A stretch of DNA of 21,722 nucleotides from a virus. A program made the position numbers and the translations under genes. The stretch lies in IMG/VR virus record IMGVR_UViG_3300044638_004912, positions 1-21,722 of that record. One strand, written 5' to 3'. Below the pieces are notes generated by a model. That model did not search any database. It was not told the origin of the DNA and saw only the letters and a list, made by a program, of their open reading frames with translations. This document shows, piece after piece, positions 9,401 to 16,708 of the stretch. Every line of letters starts with the position of its first letter. Within the stretch, counting starts at the first letter, position 1.

Positions 9401-12400
9401 CAATGCTCGTTGGTGATCCATTCTCATTGGGTGTTGTTCAAAACTCTGTTGAATTGATAAATGAGGAAGGTGCATACCTTGACTTTAAAACATATCCTTC
9501 AAAGTTCGATTTAAATTTTAGAGGAACTAGTTCTAGACTATCAGTTGAAGCGGAATCTGGATCAATTTATTGGGATGGACAACGAATTAAAATAACTGGT
9601 GTGGAAATTTCGGAATCTATTTTAGTTGGTGGATCCATAACGGGATCACTACCTGCGGGTGTTGTTTCTGGTTCACCACAAACACTCGAACACCTCTATG
9701 GAACAAATATAGTATCAAGTTCTGACCAAAGATTTGTATTGGGATTGGCTGAATATGATTCACCGAGATTTGCAAATTTAACATTAGATGGTGATTTAAC
9801 CGCAAGACAATATATTGTTTCATCGTCTGTTTATATCGTAACACAATCATTTAGCAGTGGTTCAACTATCTTTGGTGATGATATTGGTGACACACACCAA
9901 TTTACAGGATCTCTTTTTGTTTCTGGAAATATGCACGAAGTTACTGGTTCAGTATATGTTTCTGGTAATCTTCACATAGAAGGTGATTTATATGCAAATA
10001 TTTTAATATCAACTGCATCATATGCAATTTTTGCAGAAACCGCATCGCTTGTATATGGAACAGGCACCGGTTCATTTAGTGGATCATTTACTGGTTCATT
10101 TGATGCAACTGGTTCATTTACTGGATCTCATTGGGGCGATTTCTACGGAAGTGCTTCATTATCTGGTTCATTTAGTGGTTCACATTTTGGTTATCACGAA
10201 GGTAATGCATCTCTTACTGGTTCATTTAGTGGTTCATTTAGTGGTTCTATGATTGGAGATGGTAGTGGTTCATTTAGTGGTTCACATTGGGGGGATTTCT
10301 ACGGAAGTGCTTCACTATCTGGATCATTCGATGGTATATTTTTTGGACAAGGAAGTGGATCATTTAGTGGATCTCATTTTGGGAGTGCTTCATTAACGGG
10401 TTCATTTACCGGATCACACTATGGTGATTTTTATGGATTAGCCGGTTCTATTAGCGGTTCGTTTACAGGATCTTACATAGGAACTGCATCGCTTTCAGGA
10501 ACTTTTAGTGGATCTTTATTAGGAACTGCATCTTATGCAGAAACTGCATCATTTTTGATAGGATATGGTGTTGGTAATTTTACCGGATCATTTAGTGGTT
10601 CGTTTACGGGTTCATTTGATGCAACTGGTTCATTCTCTGGTTCACACTTCGGTTCACACTTCGGTTCATCTTCACTTTCTGGATCATTTACCGGTTCACA
10701 TTTTGGTTATCACGAAGGTGATGCATACCTAACAGGTTCATTCTCTGGTTCACATTTCGGTTCCGCTTCACTATCGGGATCATTTGATGGAATATTTAGA
10801 GGACAAGGTAGTGGTTCATTCTCCGGGTCTCATTTTGGTTCCGCATCATTATCGGGATCATTTGATGGAATATTTAGAGGACAAGGTAGTGGTTCATTCT
10901 CCGGGTCTCATTTTGGTTCCGCATCATTATCTGGTTCATTTAAAGGTGAGTTTGATGGAACAGTTGTAAATGGTATAGTTAGAGGTTATCCATCTACATA
11001 TCAACATATACTTGGTGGAAATTATACTGCAAGTAACATAATAACAGTTAGGAATAGTGCAACAATACAACCACATGTATATCAAAATAATGATATTTTA
11101 TTTAAAGATTGGTATGCAGTTCCTGATAGTTTTACATTTAGTGGATCCACATTTTTTACAAGAGATGGAACAAACTATAACGATTATCTTGGCAGAGGTA
11201 GATTTGGATCAGACGATAGTTACTACAAAAATATAGTAATAGGTAGAAACCCATTATATGATCAAACAATAAACTTAAATGCAAATACCAAAGTTAGTCC
11301 TGGAGCAACATTAACGGTCAATAGATTAGTTGTAAGAGATGCATCAGATTGGCCATATGGAACTCCTCCTGGATTTGCCATGATATACCCTGCATCTGCT
11401 AAAATAGGAGGTCTCGAAGGAACTGGATCTCTAGAAGGTGCTTTTACAGGTTCTGCAAGAATTGGTATATTATCAGCATCACAGGCAAACTTAACTGGAT
11501 CATTACGAGGAGCATTTACTGGTTCCGCAAGTGGATCATTTTATGCATCTTCTAGTATTGGTAGATTTGTTGGTGTTGGTAGTGCTTCATTTATTGGAAT
11601 AACAAATAGTCCAGAAACAGCATCATTTTGGGGGTTAGCATCATCAGCATCATTTACTACAATATACACATCATCTGGAACATATAATGTATCTGCTCCA
11701 ATGTGGGCACAATATATCACGGTTGTTGCAATAGGCGGTGGTGGTGCGGGTGGTAATGGTGTTTTTTCAAATACATTAAATGTATGGAAATTTGGAGGAG
11801 CCGGTGGCGGCGGTGCAAATTGTGTTTATCAAAAAATCCATAAATCAAATTTTCCATCCACTATAACTATAATAGTTGGAAACTCTGGATCAAGAGTTGC
11901 TGGTAGTCCAGATGGTGGAAATACAACTGTAAAATTACAAAATGCAACCGATGGAACTGATGTTGTAATATTTGCAAGGGGTGGTTTTGCTGGTAATAAT
12001 GGATCGGAATCTTCAACAGGACAACAATTAAGCGGTGGTATACCTATACATGCTTATGATTCATCTACCGGCGGTGGTCCAGGTGCTGCAGTTGGTACTA
12101 CTATAAATACACCAGGTGGATTGACCAATGCAGCTACTTTACCAATAAGGCCAAATGTTAATTACAATGGTTCTGCTAACAAACCAGCAGCTGTGGCCCC
12201 AACTGGTGGCGGTTCTGGTGGATCATACGGTCAGCAAATCGGAGGTATTGGGGCATTCGGAAATGGTGGTGCAGGTGGAGGATTTGCAACAAATGCATCA
12301 TCCACCGACGGATCGTTGAGTTCATTGGGAATAGTAAATTTTCAAAGAAATTATACTAGTGATAATAATCCAATTAGTATGTCATGGAATGGCATTTCGA

Positions 12401-12567
12401 TTGGTTTGGGTGGCAGAGGTGCGGGAAATGGTATATCTGCAGTTGCAGGTGGTAGTTTTGGAGGTGGTGGTGGCGGTGGAAGAGCACTTTCTGGAACTGA
12501 TAATGCTGTTACTAGACGTGGTGCTCAAGGTGGTCCTGGTGCAGTTATGTTAATATTTGAGGCATAA
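6463..12567 (+). CDS. Giant mosaic tail fibre/adhesin with RCC1 propeller, Gly-Ser repeats and glycine-rich tip
   Basis: A 2034-residue protein. Residues 1 to about 615 look beta-rich with no named domain. Residues 617-966 hold seven RCC1-type units, each with W-x-WG, SSPVQ(I/V)G and (K/x)-DGTLW, preceded by a strand (RGQHSAYVKYDK) that could close the ring. Residues about 1080-1157 carry a fibre module (GTNIVSSS, GDLTARQ, DTHQFTGS) repeated in the gene at 13819. Residues about 1200-1500 are Gly-Ser-Phe repeats (GSFSGSHFGSASL) with a recent exact duplication. Residues from 1746 to the end are glycine-rich (VVAIGGGGAGG and GGGGGGGRA), like phage Gly-rich tip domains. No signal peptide is seen. 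It starts one base after the nuclease gene and ends two bases before the next ATG. A receptor-binding fibre is the best reading; the exact site in the virion is unknown. Confidence 0.82.
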   Translation: MIEKKRLKRNYVDVQTNIDDINNLSEDILNITSLPEVFTAGKNLFKFSPNFDVVDIGSPIYIEILDSGGEPIFHEVLEFQERDNSINIAVYVYETTKPGDCILTILSTILVDRDGNPLNTEEVFEKNYKYTHTLKVNTRKKNESEIIYLHYPQVSIQEKRYSILEEKLDPEKQKTVSGSADYFISDENVPILRARENLFKKDYENATIWFPYISNEIIPQLTTSSFSYTSSVQKVLTPYQLYLESPLYASSSRNISDEILSSINQPYYITYNRVSTERNSTKNIKSFAVVDIYNLDPEAGNVSRIKVFGKSATKPNSSYELFYDGQITEKNYLVTASNYFVETPIGVFSDEVKVFDFDTKITASINPYSYWKTTSIKGAPNASITSASNYLLNPISIKPDSNLSDKQEIILEQKSEYSANFNDNTVYSLVFDYSVEENRYDNRAPLLNVYASGSAFVNNTEYGAFVDEIPLTNKDDRFALDYSVKLPVNNAGTGVIRFLLRDGASISNIRIVSETDFGFTPNIARLYVPIKIDHRNEFLDFKIEYFNDSLQQANISSEIYSVFFNGGNVYIYGDDAYITGSQEVGDNSVIKSEGYKGLEEAKKNVIENNPLTYYFRTTTRGQHSAYVKYDKTLWTWGDNTFRKLGHGDVINRSSPTQVGTLKNWASASAGDSHTMAITTSGSLWGWGLNTYYQVGINVGGTTVTSPVQIGTETNWYKVFAGTNHTIGIKKDGTLWSWGRNQKGQLGLGDTVIRSSPVQIGTLNTWKDVALAQNTTVAIKNDGTLWSWGDGDATSGRQTVAVPTVLEESSPVQIGNLSNWSNVVGNQYHIMATNTLGELWTWGEGGNGVLGQINNTTAKSSPVQIGTLKTWVSASAGKYHSLAVKNDGTLWAWGYNIRGALGQDDTVSRSSPVQVGTGSNWLYTHGGQDFTFAIDKTGSFYAWGDNDVGQLGLNNTTIYSASVRISTSSVRPISKSLFGWSMLVGDPFSLGVVQNSVELINEEGAYLDFKTYPSKFDLNFRGTSSRLSVEAESGSIYWDGQRIKITGVEISESILVGGSITGSLPAGVVSGSPQTLEHLYGTNIVSSSDQRFVLGLAEYDSPRFANLTLDGDLTARQYIVSSSVYIVTQSFSSGSTIFGDDIGDTHQFTGSLFVSGNMHEVTGSVYVSGNLHIEGDLYANILISTASYAIFAETASLVYGTGTGSFSGSFTGSFDATGSFTGSHWGDFYGSASLSGSFSGSHFGYHEGNASLTGSFSGSFSGSMIGDGSGSFSGSHWGDFYGSASLSGSFDGIFFGQGSGSFSGSHFGSASLTGSFTGSHYGDFYGLAGSISGSFTGSYIGTASLSGTFSGSLLGTASYAETASFLIGYGVGNFTGSFSGSFTGSFDATGSFSGSHFGSHFGSSSLSGSFTGSHFGYHEGDAYLTGSFSGSHFGSASLSGSFDGIFRGQGSGSFSGSHFGSASLSGSFDGIFRGQGSGSFSGSHFGSASLSGSFKGEFDGTVVNGIVRGYPSTYQHILGGNYTASNIITVRNSATIQPHVYQNNDILFKDWYAVPDSFTFSGSTFFTRDGTNYNDYLGRGRFGSDDSYYKNIVIGRNPLYDQTINLNANTKVSPGATLTVNRLVVRDASDWPYGTPPGFAMIYPASAKIGGLEGTGSLEGAFTGSARIGILSASQANLTGSLRGAFTGSASGSFYASSSIGRFVGVGSASFIGITNSPETASFWGLASSASFTTIYTSSGTYNVSAPMWAQYITVVAIGGGGAGGNGVFSNTLNVWKFGGAGGGGANCVYQKIHKSNFPSTITIIVGNSGSRVAGSPDGGNTTVKLQNATDGTDVVIFARGGFAGNNGSESSTGQQLSGGIPIHAYDSSTGGGPGAAVGTTINTPGGLTNAATLPIRPNVNYNGSANKPAAVAPTGGGSGGSYGQQIGGIGAFGNGGAGGGFATNASSTDGSLSSLGIVNFQRNYTSDNNPISMSWNGISIGLGGRGAGNGISAVAGGSFGGGGGGGRALSGTDNAVTRRGAQGGPGAVMLIFEA
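8311..9360 (+). repeat. Seven RCC1-type beta-propeller units inside the giant fibre gene
   Basis: Each unit is about 48-55 residues, with a start like WSWGRNQKGQLGLGD, a middle SSPVQIGTLxxW and an end IKNDGTL. Units start near residues 633, 684, 735, 783, 837, 887 and 937. Unit 4 is degenerate in its second strand. The seventh lacks its final strand, which the segment at 617-632 could supply, as in the circular closure of a seven-bladed propeller. The blades resemble those of the gene at 19630 more than anything else in the window. Confidence 0.85.
10033..10950 (+). repeat. Gly-Ser-Phe repeat array with an internal ~516-bp duplication
   Basis: Short in-frame units such as GSFSGS, GSFTGS, GSHFGSASL and GSFDGIF recur without interruption. 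Two long copies are recognisable: one begins near 10033 (AETASLVYG) and the other near 10537 (AETASFLIG). Corresponding landmarks, GGTTCATTTGATGCAACTGG at 10093 and 10609 and CACATTTTGGTTATCACGAA at 10181 and 10697, are both offset by exactly 516 bases. A 12-base tandem repeat GGTTCACACTTC fills 10639-10662. The pattern is not collagen-like Gly-X-Y; a beta-solenoid or extended shaft is possible. Confidence 0.85.
10776..10931 (+). repeat. Two exact 78-bp tandem copies (26 residues each)
   Basis: Bases 10776-10853 and 10854-10931 read as identical. Each copy begins GGGATCATTTGATGG and ends GCATCATTATC, and encodes a unit that starts GSFDGIFRGQGSG and ends GSASLS. A diverged relative (GSFDGIFFGQGSG) lies near 10322. 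The absence of even silent changes between the copies implies a very recent duplication or gene conversion. Confidence 0.92.
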
Positions 12568-12569
12568 AA

Positions 12570-13787
12570 ATGGGTGTATACGCTTTAATAAATGTATCTT
12601 CGTCTATTATAGAGAATTGTATTGTATGGGATGGTATACAGTATCTAGAAACTGGTAGTGACTATATTCTAATGGAAGTTACTGGATCCGTAGAATTAAC
12701 TGGATCATATACACAACCACCTGAATTATATGGAACTATATTCGATGGTTATGTTTCTGGTTCATTCACTGGTTCACTACTAGGAACTTCAACTAATGCA
12801 TCAACTGCATCTTATTTAAATACATTAACTCAAAATTTAAATATAGTTCCACCATCAACTGGAACAAATAGTGCAATATATGTTTCTGGATCAAATACAC
12901 AAGGTGGTTCAACATATATTGATTTTCTTAAAGTTTCCAACTCTACAAATCCAGTTGCAAATCCAAATAAATCATTTAGATTAGATCAAGAAGGAACATT
13001 ACAAATAATTGATAGTGGGTATGTAAATACAATTTGGTCATTAACTGATAAAGGAATAGTTCAAATACCAAGTGCAGCTGGGAAAACTATTGGTTTTACA
13101 GCAACAGGTAGTGCAATCAATTTCAGAACAAACGGTGGTCAGTTATTCGATGATGGAAATTTTCATATTCACAGTTTGAATCCTGGTGCAAATCTTTGGT
13201 TGAATACATCTGGTTCTGGTAAATTTATAGTAAATGGACAGACTGGAACAACCGGTGGTATGTGTATCGGAACAGAAACTCAGTCCGGATATGTAACTAT
13301 TAGTGGAAGCACGGATGTAACATTTTCATATGCTTACTTGGCAAATGTAGAACCACCAACTGGAACATCATCTGGAACAAATCCATATTCATTAACTGCA
13401 AACCAAAGAATACAGGCATCTGAATTTAATGCAACTTCAGATATACGATTAAAAAATATAATAGGTAAAATAGAATTATCCGATGCAATTCGATTGGTAA
13501 AACATATTGATCCTATTAAATTTACATGGAAAGATTCGGTAGATACCGGAATAAAAACAGGTTATTCCGCACAACAACTTGTAAAAACAGGATTTGAACA
13601 TATAGTTGGTGGTGTTCCTAAACCTGGTTTAGAAGAAATGGTAGATGATGATGGATTCATTTCACCAAAGGATATTCAGTTAGTAGTAAATACAGACCAA
13701 ATAATTGCATATCACAATGTAGTTATTCAAAATTTATTAGAAAGAATAGAAATTTTAGAAAAAAAGTTGTTAGATTCAAATAATTGA
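12570..13787 (+). CDS. Fibre protein with C-terminal S74 (endosialidase-type) intramolecular chaperone
   Basis: A 405-residue protein. The N-terminus (VYALINVSSSIIENCIVWDG) resembles a short domain common at the start of phage tail accessory proteins (YALI...IVWDG). A Gly-Ser stretch (VSGSFTGSLLGT) follows, then a beta-rich middle. From about residue 290 there is a peptidase S74 chaperone: SDIRLKN with the expected Ser-Lys pair S290 and K295, then PIKFTWK and TGYSAQQLV, and a coiled coil (IQNLLERIEILEKKLL) at the end. In known families this domain drives trimer folding and then cleaves itself off before the Ser, which here would release about 116 residues. It starts two bases after the giant gene, with GAGG just before, so the two are probably co-translated. 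The trimeric target could be this protein alone. Confidence 0.87.
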   Translation: MGVYALINVSSSIIENCIVWDGIQYLETGSDYILMEVTGSVELTGSYTQPPELYGTIFDGYVSGSFTGSLLGTSTNASTASYLNTLTQNLNIVPPSTGTNSAIYVSGSNTQGGSTYIDFLKVSNSTNPVANPNKSFRLDQEGTLQIIDSGYVNTIWSLTDKGIVQIPSAAGKTIGFTATGSAINFRTNGGQLFDDGNFHIHSLNPGANLWLNTSGSGKFIVNGQTGTTGGMCIGTETQSGYVTISGSTDVTFSYAYLANVEPPTGTSSGTNPYSLTANQRIQASEFNATSDIRLKNIIGKIELSDAIRLVKHIDPIKFTWKDSVDTGIKTGYSAQQLVKTGFEHIVGGVPKPGLEEMVDDDGFISPKDIQLVVNTDQIIAYHNVVIQNLLERIEILEKKLLDSNN

Positions 13788-13795
13788 TATTTATA
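13788..13795 (+). promoter_or_regulatory. TATTTATA motif before the TTG-start fibre gene
   Basis: An 8-base AT-rich motif overlapping the end of the S74 gene region and 31 bases before the next start. The same or a one-base variant is found 38 bases before 15384 and 39 bases before 17696. It is the reverse complement of the T4 late promoter box TATAAATA, but all genes here run on the + strand. It is a candidate late-promoter element by position only. Confidence 0.25.
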
Positions 13796-13818
13796 TTGGA
13801 ACTAACGAGAGAAAATAA

Positions 13819-15360
13819 TTGCCAAGTATACAAAGAGACTTAACCAATCTATTTGTTTCGGAATCATATTATAGGTTGATGCAAACCGATCCGGTTGATG
13901 ATTCAACACTTCTTGACGGAACTGGATCTCTCGTTACATATTTAGCCGTATCTGGAACAGTTGATGCATTTTATTTCAAGGGAGATGGTTCACAACTAAC
14001 CAATATAAGTGCTACATCTTTGCCAAATGGTGTTGTATCATCATCATCACAGACAATAACCCATCTTGTTGGCACAAATATAGTATCAAGTTCTTCTCAA
14101 AGAGGAGTTCTTGGTCTTGCAACAACAGACTCACCAACATTTAATAATCTTACCCTTACTGGTGATTTAACTGCAAGACAGTTAATTATTTCATCATCGG
14201 TAATAAATGTAACCCAATCATTCAGTAGTGGTTCAAATATATTCGGTAACGATATGTTGGACACACATCAATTTACTGGATCAGTATATGTTTCTGGTTC
14301 TGTATATGGTAAATTTGTTGGTGACGGTAGTGGTTTGACAAATCTTGTTGCAGCTGGAACTATATCATCTTCACAACAAATACAAAACTTTGGATTTATC
14401 ACTTCAAGTGTTTGGGATGAAATCCTAAATAAACCAAACGGTATAGTTTCAAGTTCAATTCAAGTGTTAGGTGGAACCGGAATAATATCGTCATCCAATC
14501 AAAGAAGTTCTATTGGTTTAGGAACATCGGATAGTGTTGTATTTGGAAATGTATCTGCAAGTGGATTGGTTTTAAACGGTAATGCATTTATAGACGGAAC
14601 TCTTACTGCTAGAACTTATGTAATTTCATCATCAGTAGTTGATATACAATCAATAAAGGCATCGGGTTCAACTCAATTTGGTGACACGATAGATGATACT
14701 CACCAATTTACTGGTTCATTGTTCCTAAGTGGATCATTAACATCACAGGGAACAATATCGGCATCACTTTTCAATGGTATATTTGCAGGAACAATTTCTT
14801 CTTCAGCACAAATAAGTGCATTAGGATTTGTAACAAGTGGTGAATTGAGTGGTAGTGTTTATTGGGATACTATTCTTAATAAACCAAATGGAATAGTCTC
14901 GTCTTCATCTCAAACACTTTCTCATCTTTTTGGAACCAATATAGTTTCTGGTTCTGGTCAAAGAAGTGTATTGGGATTGGGTGAAGCCGATTCACCGAGA
15001 TTTAATACACTATATGCAACAAACGGTAATTTCGATGGAAACCTTTTGGTTGGTGGAACAATTACCGCAAGAACTTATGTAATTTCATCTTCGGTAGTTA
15101 ATTACCAAACACTTTTGGTATCTGGTTCATCAAAATTTGGTGATAGTCTAGATGATATACACCAAATAACTGGTTCATTATCCGTAACTGGTAGTTCATA
15201 TTTTGATGCTGATACTTTGGTATTTACTGGATCTGCTTATATTACCGGCAGTCTTAATGTTGAGGGTAAGTTTGTATTACCAACAACAAATGAACTTCCT
15301 ATGATAGATTCAACAGGAAGTTTAGTGATTTCAGGAAGTAATCTATATTTATTCATATAA
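13819..15360 (+). CDS. Mosaic tail fibre protein with three fibre modules
   Basis: A 513-residue protein starting at TTG (reading PSIQRDLTN after Met), with GAGAG about 8-12 bases upstream; no in-frame ATG fits better. Three copies of one module follow, at about 14020-14300, 14437-14740 and 14884-15200. Each has SSSxQ, then GTNIVSSSxQRxxLGL, xDSPxF, a LTARxxxISSSV step and DxHQFTGS. Between them are short linkers such as GDGSGLTNL and DEILNKPNG (also DTILNKPNG). The same module occurs once in the giant gene, near 9700-9930. No adhesin tip, lectin fold or S74 domain is visible; the C-terminus ends SGSNLYLFI. A shaft or adaptor fibre is likely. Confidence 0.78.
   Translation: MPSIQRDLTNLFVSESYYRLMQTDPVDDSTLLDGTGSLVTYLAVSGTVDAFYFKGDGSQLTNISATSLPNGVVSSSSQTITHLVGTNIVSSSSQRGVLGLATTDSPTFNNLTLTGDLTARQLIISSSVINVTQSFSSGSNIFGNDMLDTHQFTGSVYVSGSVYGKFVGDGSGLTNLVAAGTISSSQQIQNFGFITSSVWDEILNKPNGIVSSSIQVLGGTGIISSSNQRSSIGLGTSDSVVFGNVSASGLVLNGNAFIDGTLTARTYVISSSVVDIQSIKASGSTQFGDTIDDTHQFTGSLFLSGSLTSQGTISASLFNGIFAGTISSSAQISALGFVTSGELSGSVYWDTILNKPNGIVSSSSQTLSHLFGTNIVSGSGQRSVLGLGEADSPRFNTLYATNGNFDGNLLVGGTITARTYVISSSVVNYQTLLVSGSSKFGDSLDDIHQITGSLSVTGSSYFDADTLVFTGSAYITGSLNVEGKFVLPTTNELPMIDSTGSLVISGSNLYLFI
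15346..15353 (+). promoter_or_regulatory. TATTTATT motif before fibre gene at 15384
   Basis: A one-base variant of the motif at 13788 and 17657. It lies in the last codons of the preceding gene, 38 bases before the next ATG. A GGAG Shine-Dalgarno-like site follows at 15374-15377. Treated as a possible late promoter on position and recurrence only. Confidence 0.2.
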
Positions 15361-15383
15361 ACAACTCAATTTTGGAGAATTAA

Positions 15384-16667
15384 ATGGCAACGTGGAAAAA
15401 ACTTATAGTATCGGGTAGTGTGGCCGAATTAGCGGCGGTAAGCGCTTCGGTTGGTGTATTAGTCGGTGCTAATCAACAAATTCAAACTACACAAGCTGGT
15501 ACCCGTCTTACTGGTTCTTTCACGGGATCCTTCACAGGTGACGGTAGTGGTTTAGTCGGTGTAACAGCAACACCATCATTTCCAACAACTGCAAAAACAA
15601 CTATTGCATCTAGTGATAAATTCTTTATCAATGATGATGCTGGTGATGCAACAAGTGGTAATAAGAAAATTACATTATCAAATTTATTAACTGATATTGC
15701 AGGTAATGGTATATCTGCTGTTGGTGGTGAAACACTTAATGTTAATTCTGCTTCTTTACAAACATTCTTTAATTCATCATCATACGCTGGTATTAGTGGT
15801 GATGTATTAATCAACCCAACTTCAGGTGTTGCAACTATACAAGCTAATTCCGTTGCTCTCGGAACAGATACAACAGGTGATTATGTTGCTACGGTATCCG
15901 CATCTGGTGCCCTTGTATCATCGGCAACAACTGGTGAAGGTAGCACACCAAATATCACACTTGATGTAAATTCCGCAACATTTACAAACGGTGTTAGGTC
16001 TGCACTTCCAAGTGGTGTAGTTAGTGCATCATCCCTTGCATCATCAACACAAGGAACTGCCGTTCTTACAACAAATGGTGTTGCCGGTTCTACTGTTGAT
16101 TTAGGATTGGAAACAACTGATAGTCCACAGTTTGTTGGTTTAACACTTACAGGAGACATTGCAGTTAATGGTGGTGACATTACAACTAATGCAGCAACAT
16201 TTAACGTTGCTACAACAAATGCAACAACTATAAATGTTGGAACAACCGGTGCAACTGCTGTTAATATAGGTGGTGGTGCTTCAACAACAACTGTAAACAA
16301 TAAACTTGTTGTTTCAGGTGATTTGGTTGTAAATGGAACAACCACAACAGTAGATACAACAAACTTGACAGTTGAAGATAAATTTGCATTATTCGCATCT
16401 GGATCAGATGACTCAACAGACGGTGGTATAATTGTCCAACAAGGTGCTTCAACTGGATATGCTCTTGGCGTTGATGCTAGTGCAAACCGTTGGGCACTTC
16501 AAAATAATGCATCACCAACAACAACTTCTGTTACACCAGATGCTTTTATGGGTGTAATACAAGAAGGGGCGGTAAGCCCTACTTCTGATCCTGTTTATGG
16601 TGGTGTTAATGGAAACGGAACCGTTTTTGTGAACACAAATAACGGTGAAATTTGGATATATTCTTAA
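15384..16667 (+). CDS. Mosaic tail fibre protein with WKK-IVSGS N-terminus
   Basis: A 427-residue protein with GGAG 7 bases before the ATG. The N-terminus MATWKKLIVSGSVAEL is paralogous to that of the gene at 17696 (MSNWKKIIVSGSQAHL), suggesting a shared attachment site. Then come a Gly-Ser step (TGSFTGSFTGDGSGL), a long Thr/Ala/Ser/Val-rich beta shaft (ATFNVATTNATTINVGTT), and a C-terminal part with VEDKFALFASGSDDSTDGG and WALQNN that resembles common phage fibre ends. There is no LamG, RCC1 or S74 domain. It is richer in alanine and valine and in G+C than its neighbours, and long reverse-strand frames appear opposite it, so it may have a different recent origin. Its last codons overlap the -33 box of the next promoter. 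Confidence 0.75.
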   Translation: MATWKKLIVSGSVAELAAVSASVGVLVGANQQIQTTQAGTRLTGSFTGSFTGDGSGLVGVTATPSFPTTAKTTIASSDKFFINDDAGDATSGNKKITLSNLLTDIAGNGISAVGGETLNVNSASLQTFFNSSSYAGISGDVLINPTSGVATIQANSVALGTDTTGDYVATVSASGALVSSATTGEGSTPNITLDVNSATFTNGVRSALPSGVVSASSLASSTQGTAVLTTNGVAGSTVDLGLETTDSPQFVGLTLTGDIAVNGGDITTNAATFNVATTNATTINVGTTGATAVNIGGGASTTTVNNKLVVSGDLVVNGTTTTVDTTNLTVEDKFALFASGSDDSTDGGIIVQQGASTGYALGVDASANRWALQNNASPTTTSVTPDAFMGVIQEGAVSPTSDPVYGGVNGNGTVFVNTNNGEIWIYS

Positions 16668-16682
16668 AAATTAGTATATTTG
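16651..16682 (+). promoter_or_regulatory. Putative Bacteroidota-type promoter before the small gene
   Basis: TTTG at 16651-16654, exactly 20 bases, then TATATTTG at 16675-16682: both boxes match the Bacteroidota consensus (TTTG, 19-21 bases, TAnnTTTG). Transcription would start near 16688, about 20 bases before the ATG at 16709. The first box lies in the end of the preceding fibre gene. Confidence 0.5.
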
Positions 16683-16708
16683 TTATGAAAAAAATAAAGA
16701 GTTTTATT

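Noticed and set aside
10060-10950. CRISPR-like or collagen-like array in the Gly-Ser region
   Set aside because: The repeats are in frame, contiguous and coding, with no unique spacers. Glycine does not recur every third residue, so it is neither CRISPR nor collagen.
15482-16345. Long reverse-strand open frames (about 110 and 154 codons) opposite the fibre gene at 15384
   Set aside because: They mirror the repetitive Thr/Ala/Val codons of the + strand gene, encode low-complexity Val/Pro/Ala sequence, and would be the only reverse-strand genes in the window.
6463-16667. Diversity-generating retroelement target in the fibre genes
   Set aside because: No reverse transcriptase lies in the window, and the fibre repeats differ by scattered third-position changes, not by adenine-specific changes against a template copy.
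16652-16708. ATG at 16652 or 16685 as start of the small gene
   Set aside because: The first lies inside the preceding gene and on the -33 box, and the second lies at or before the likely transcript start. ATG at 16709 leaves a normal leader.
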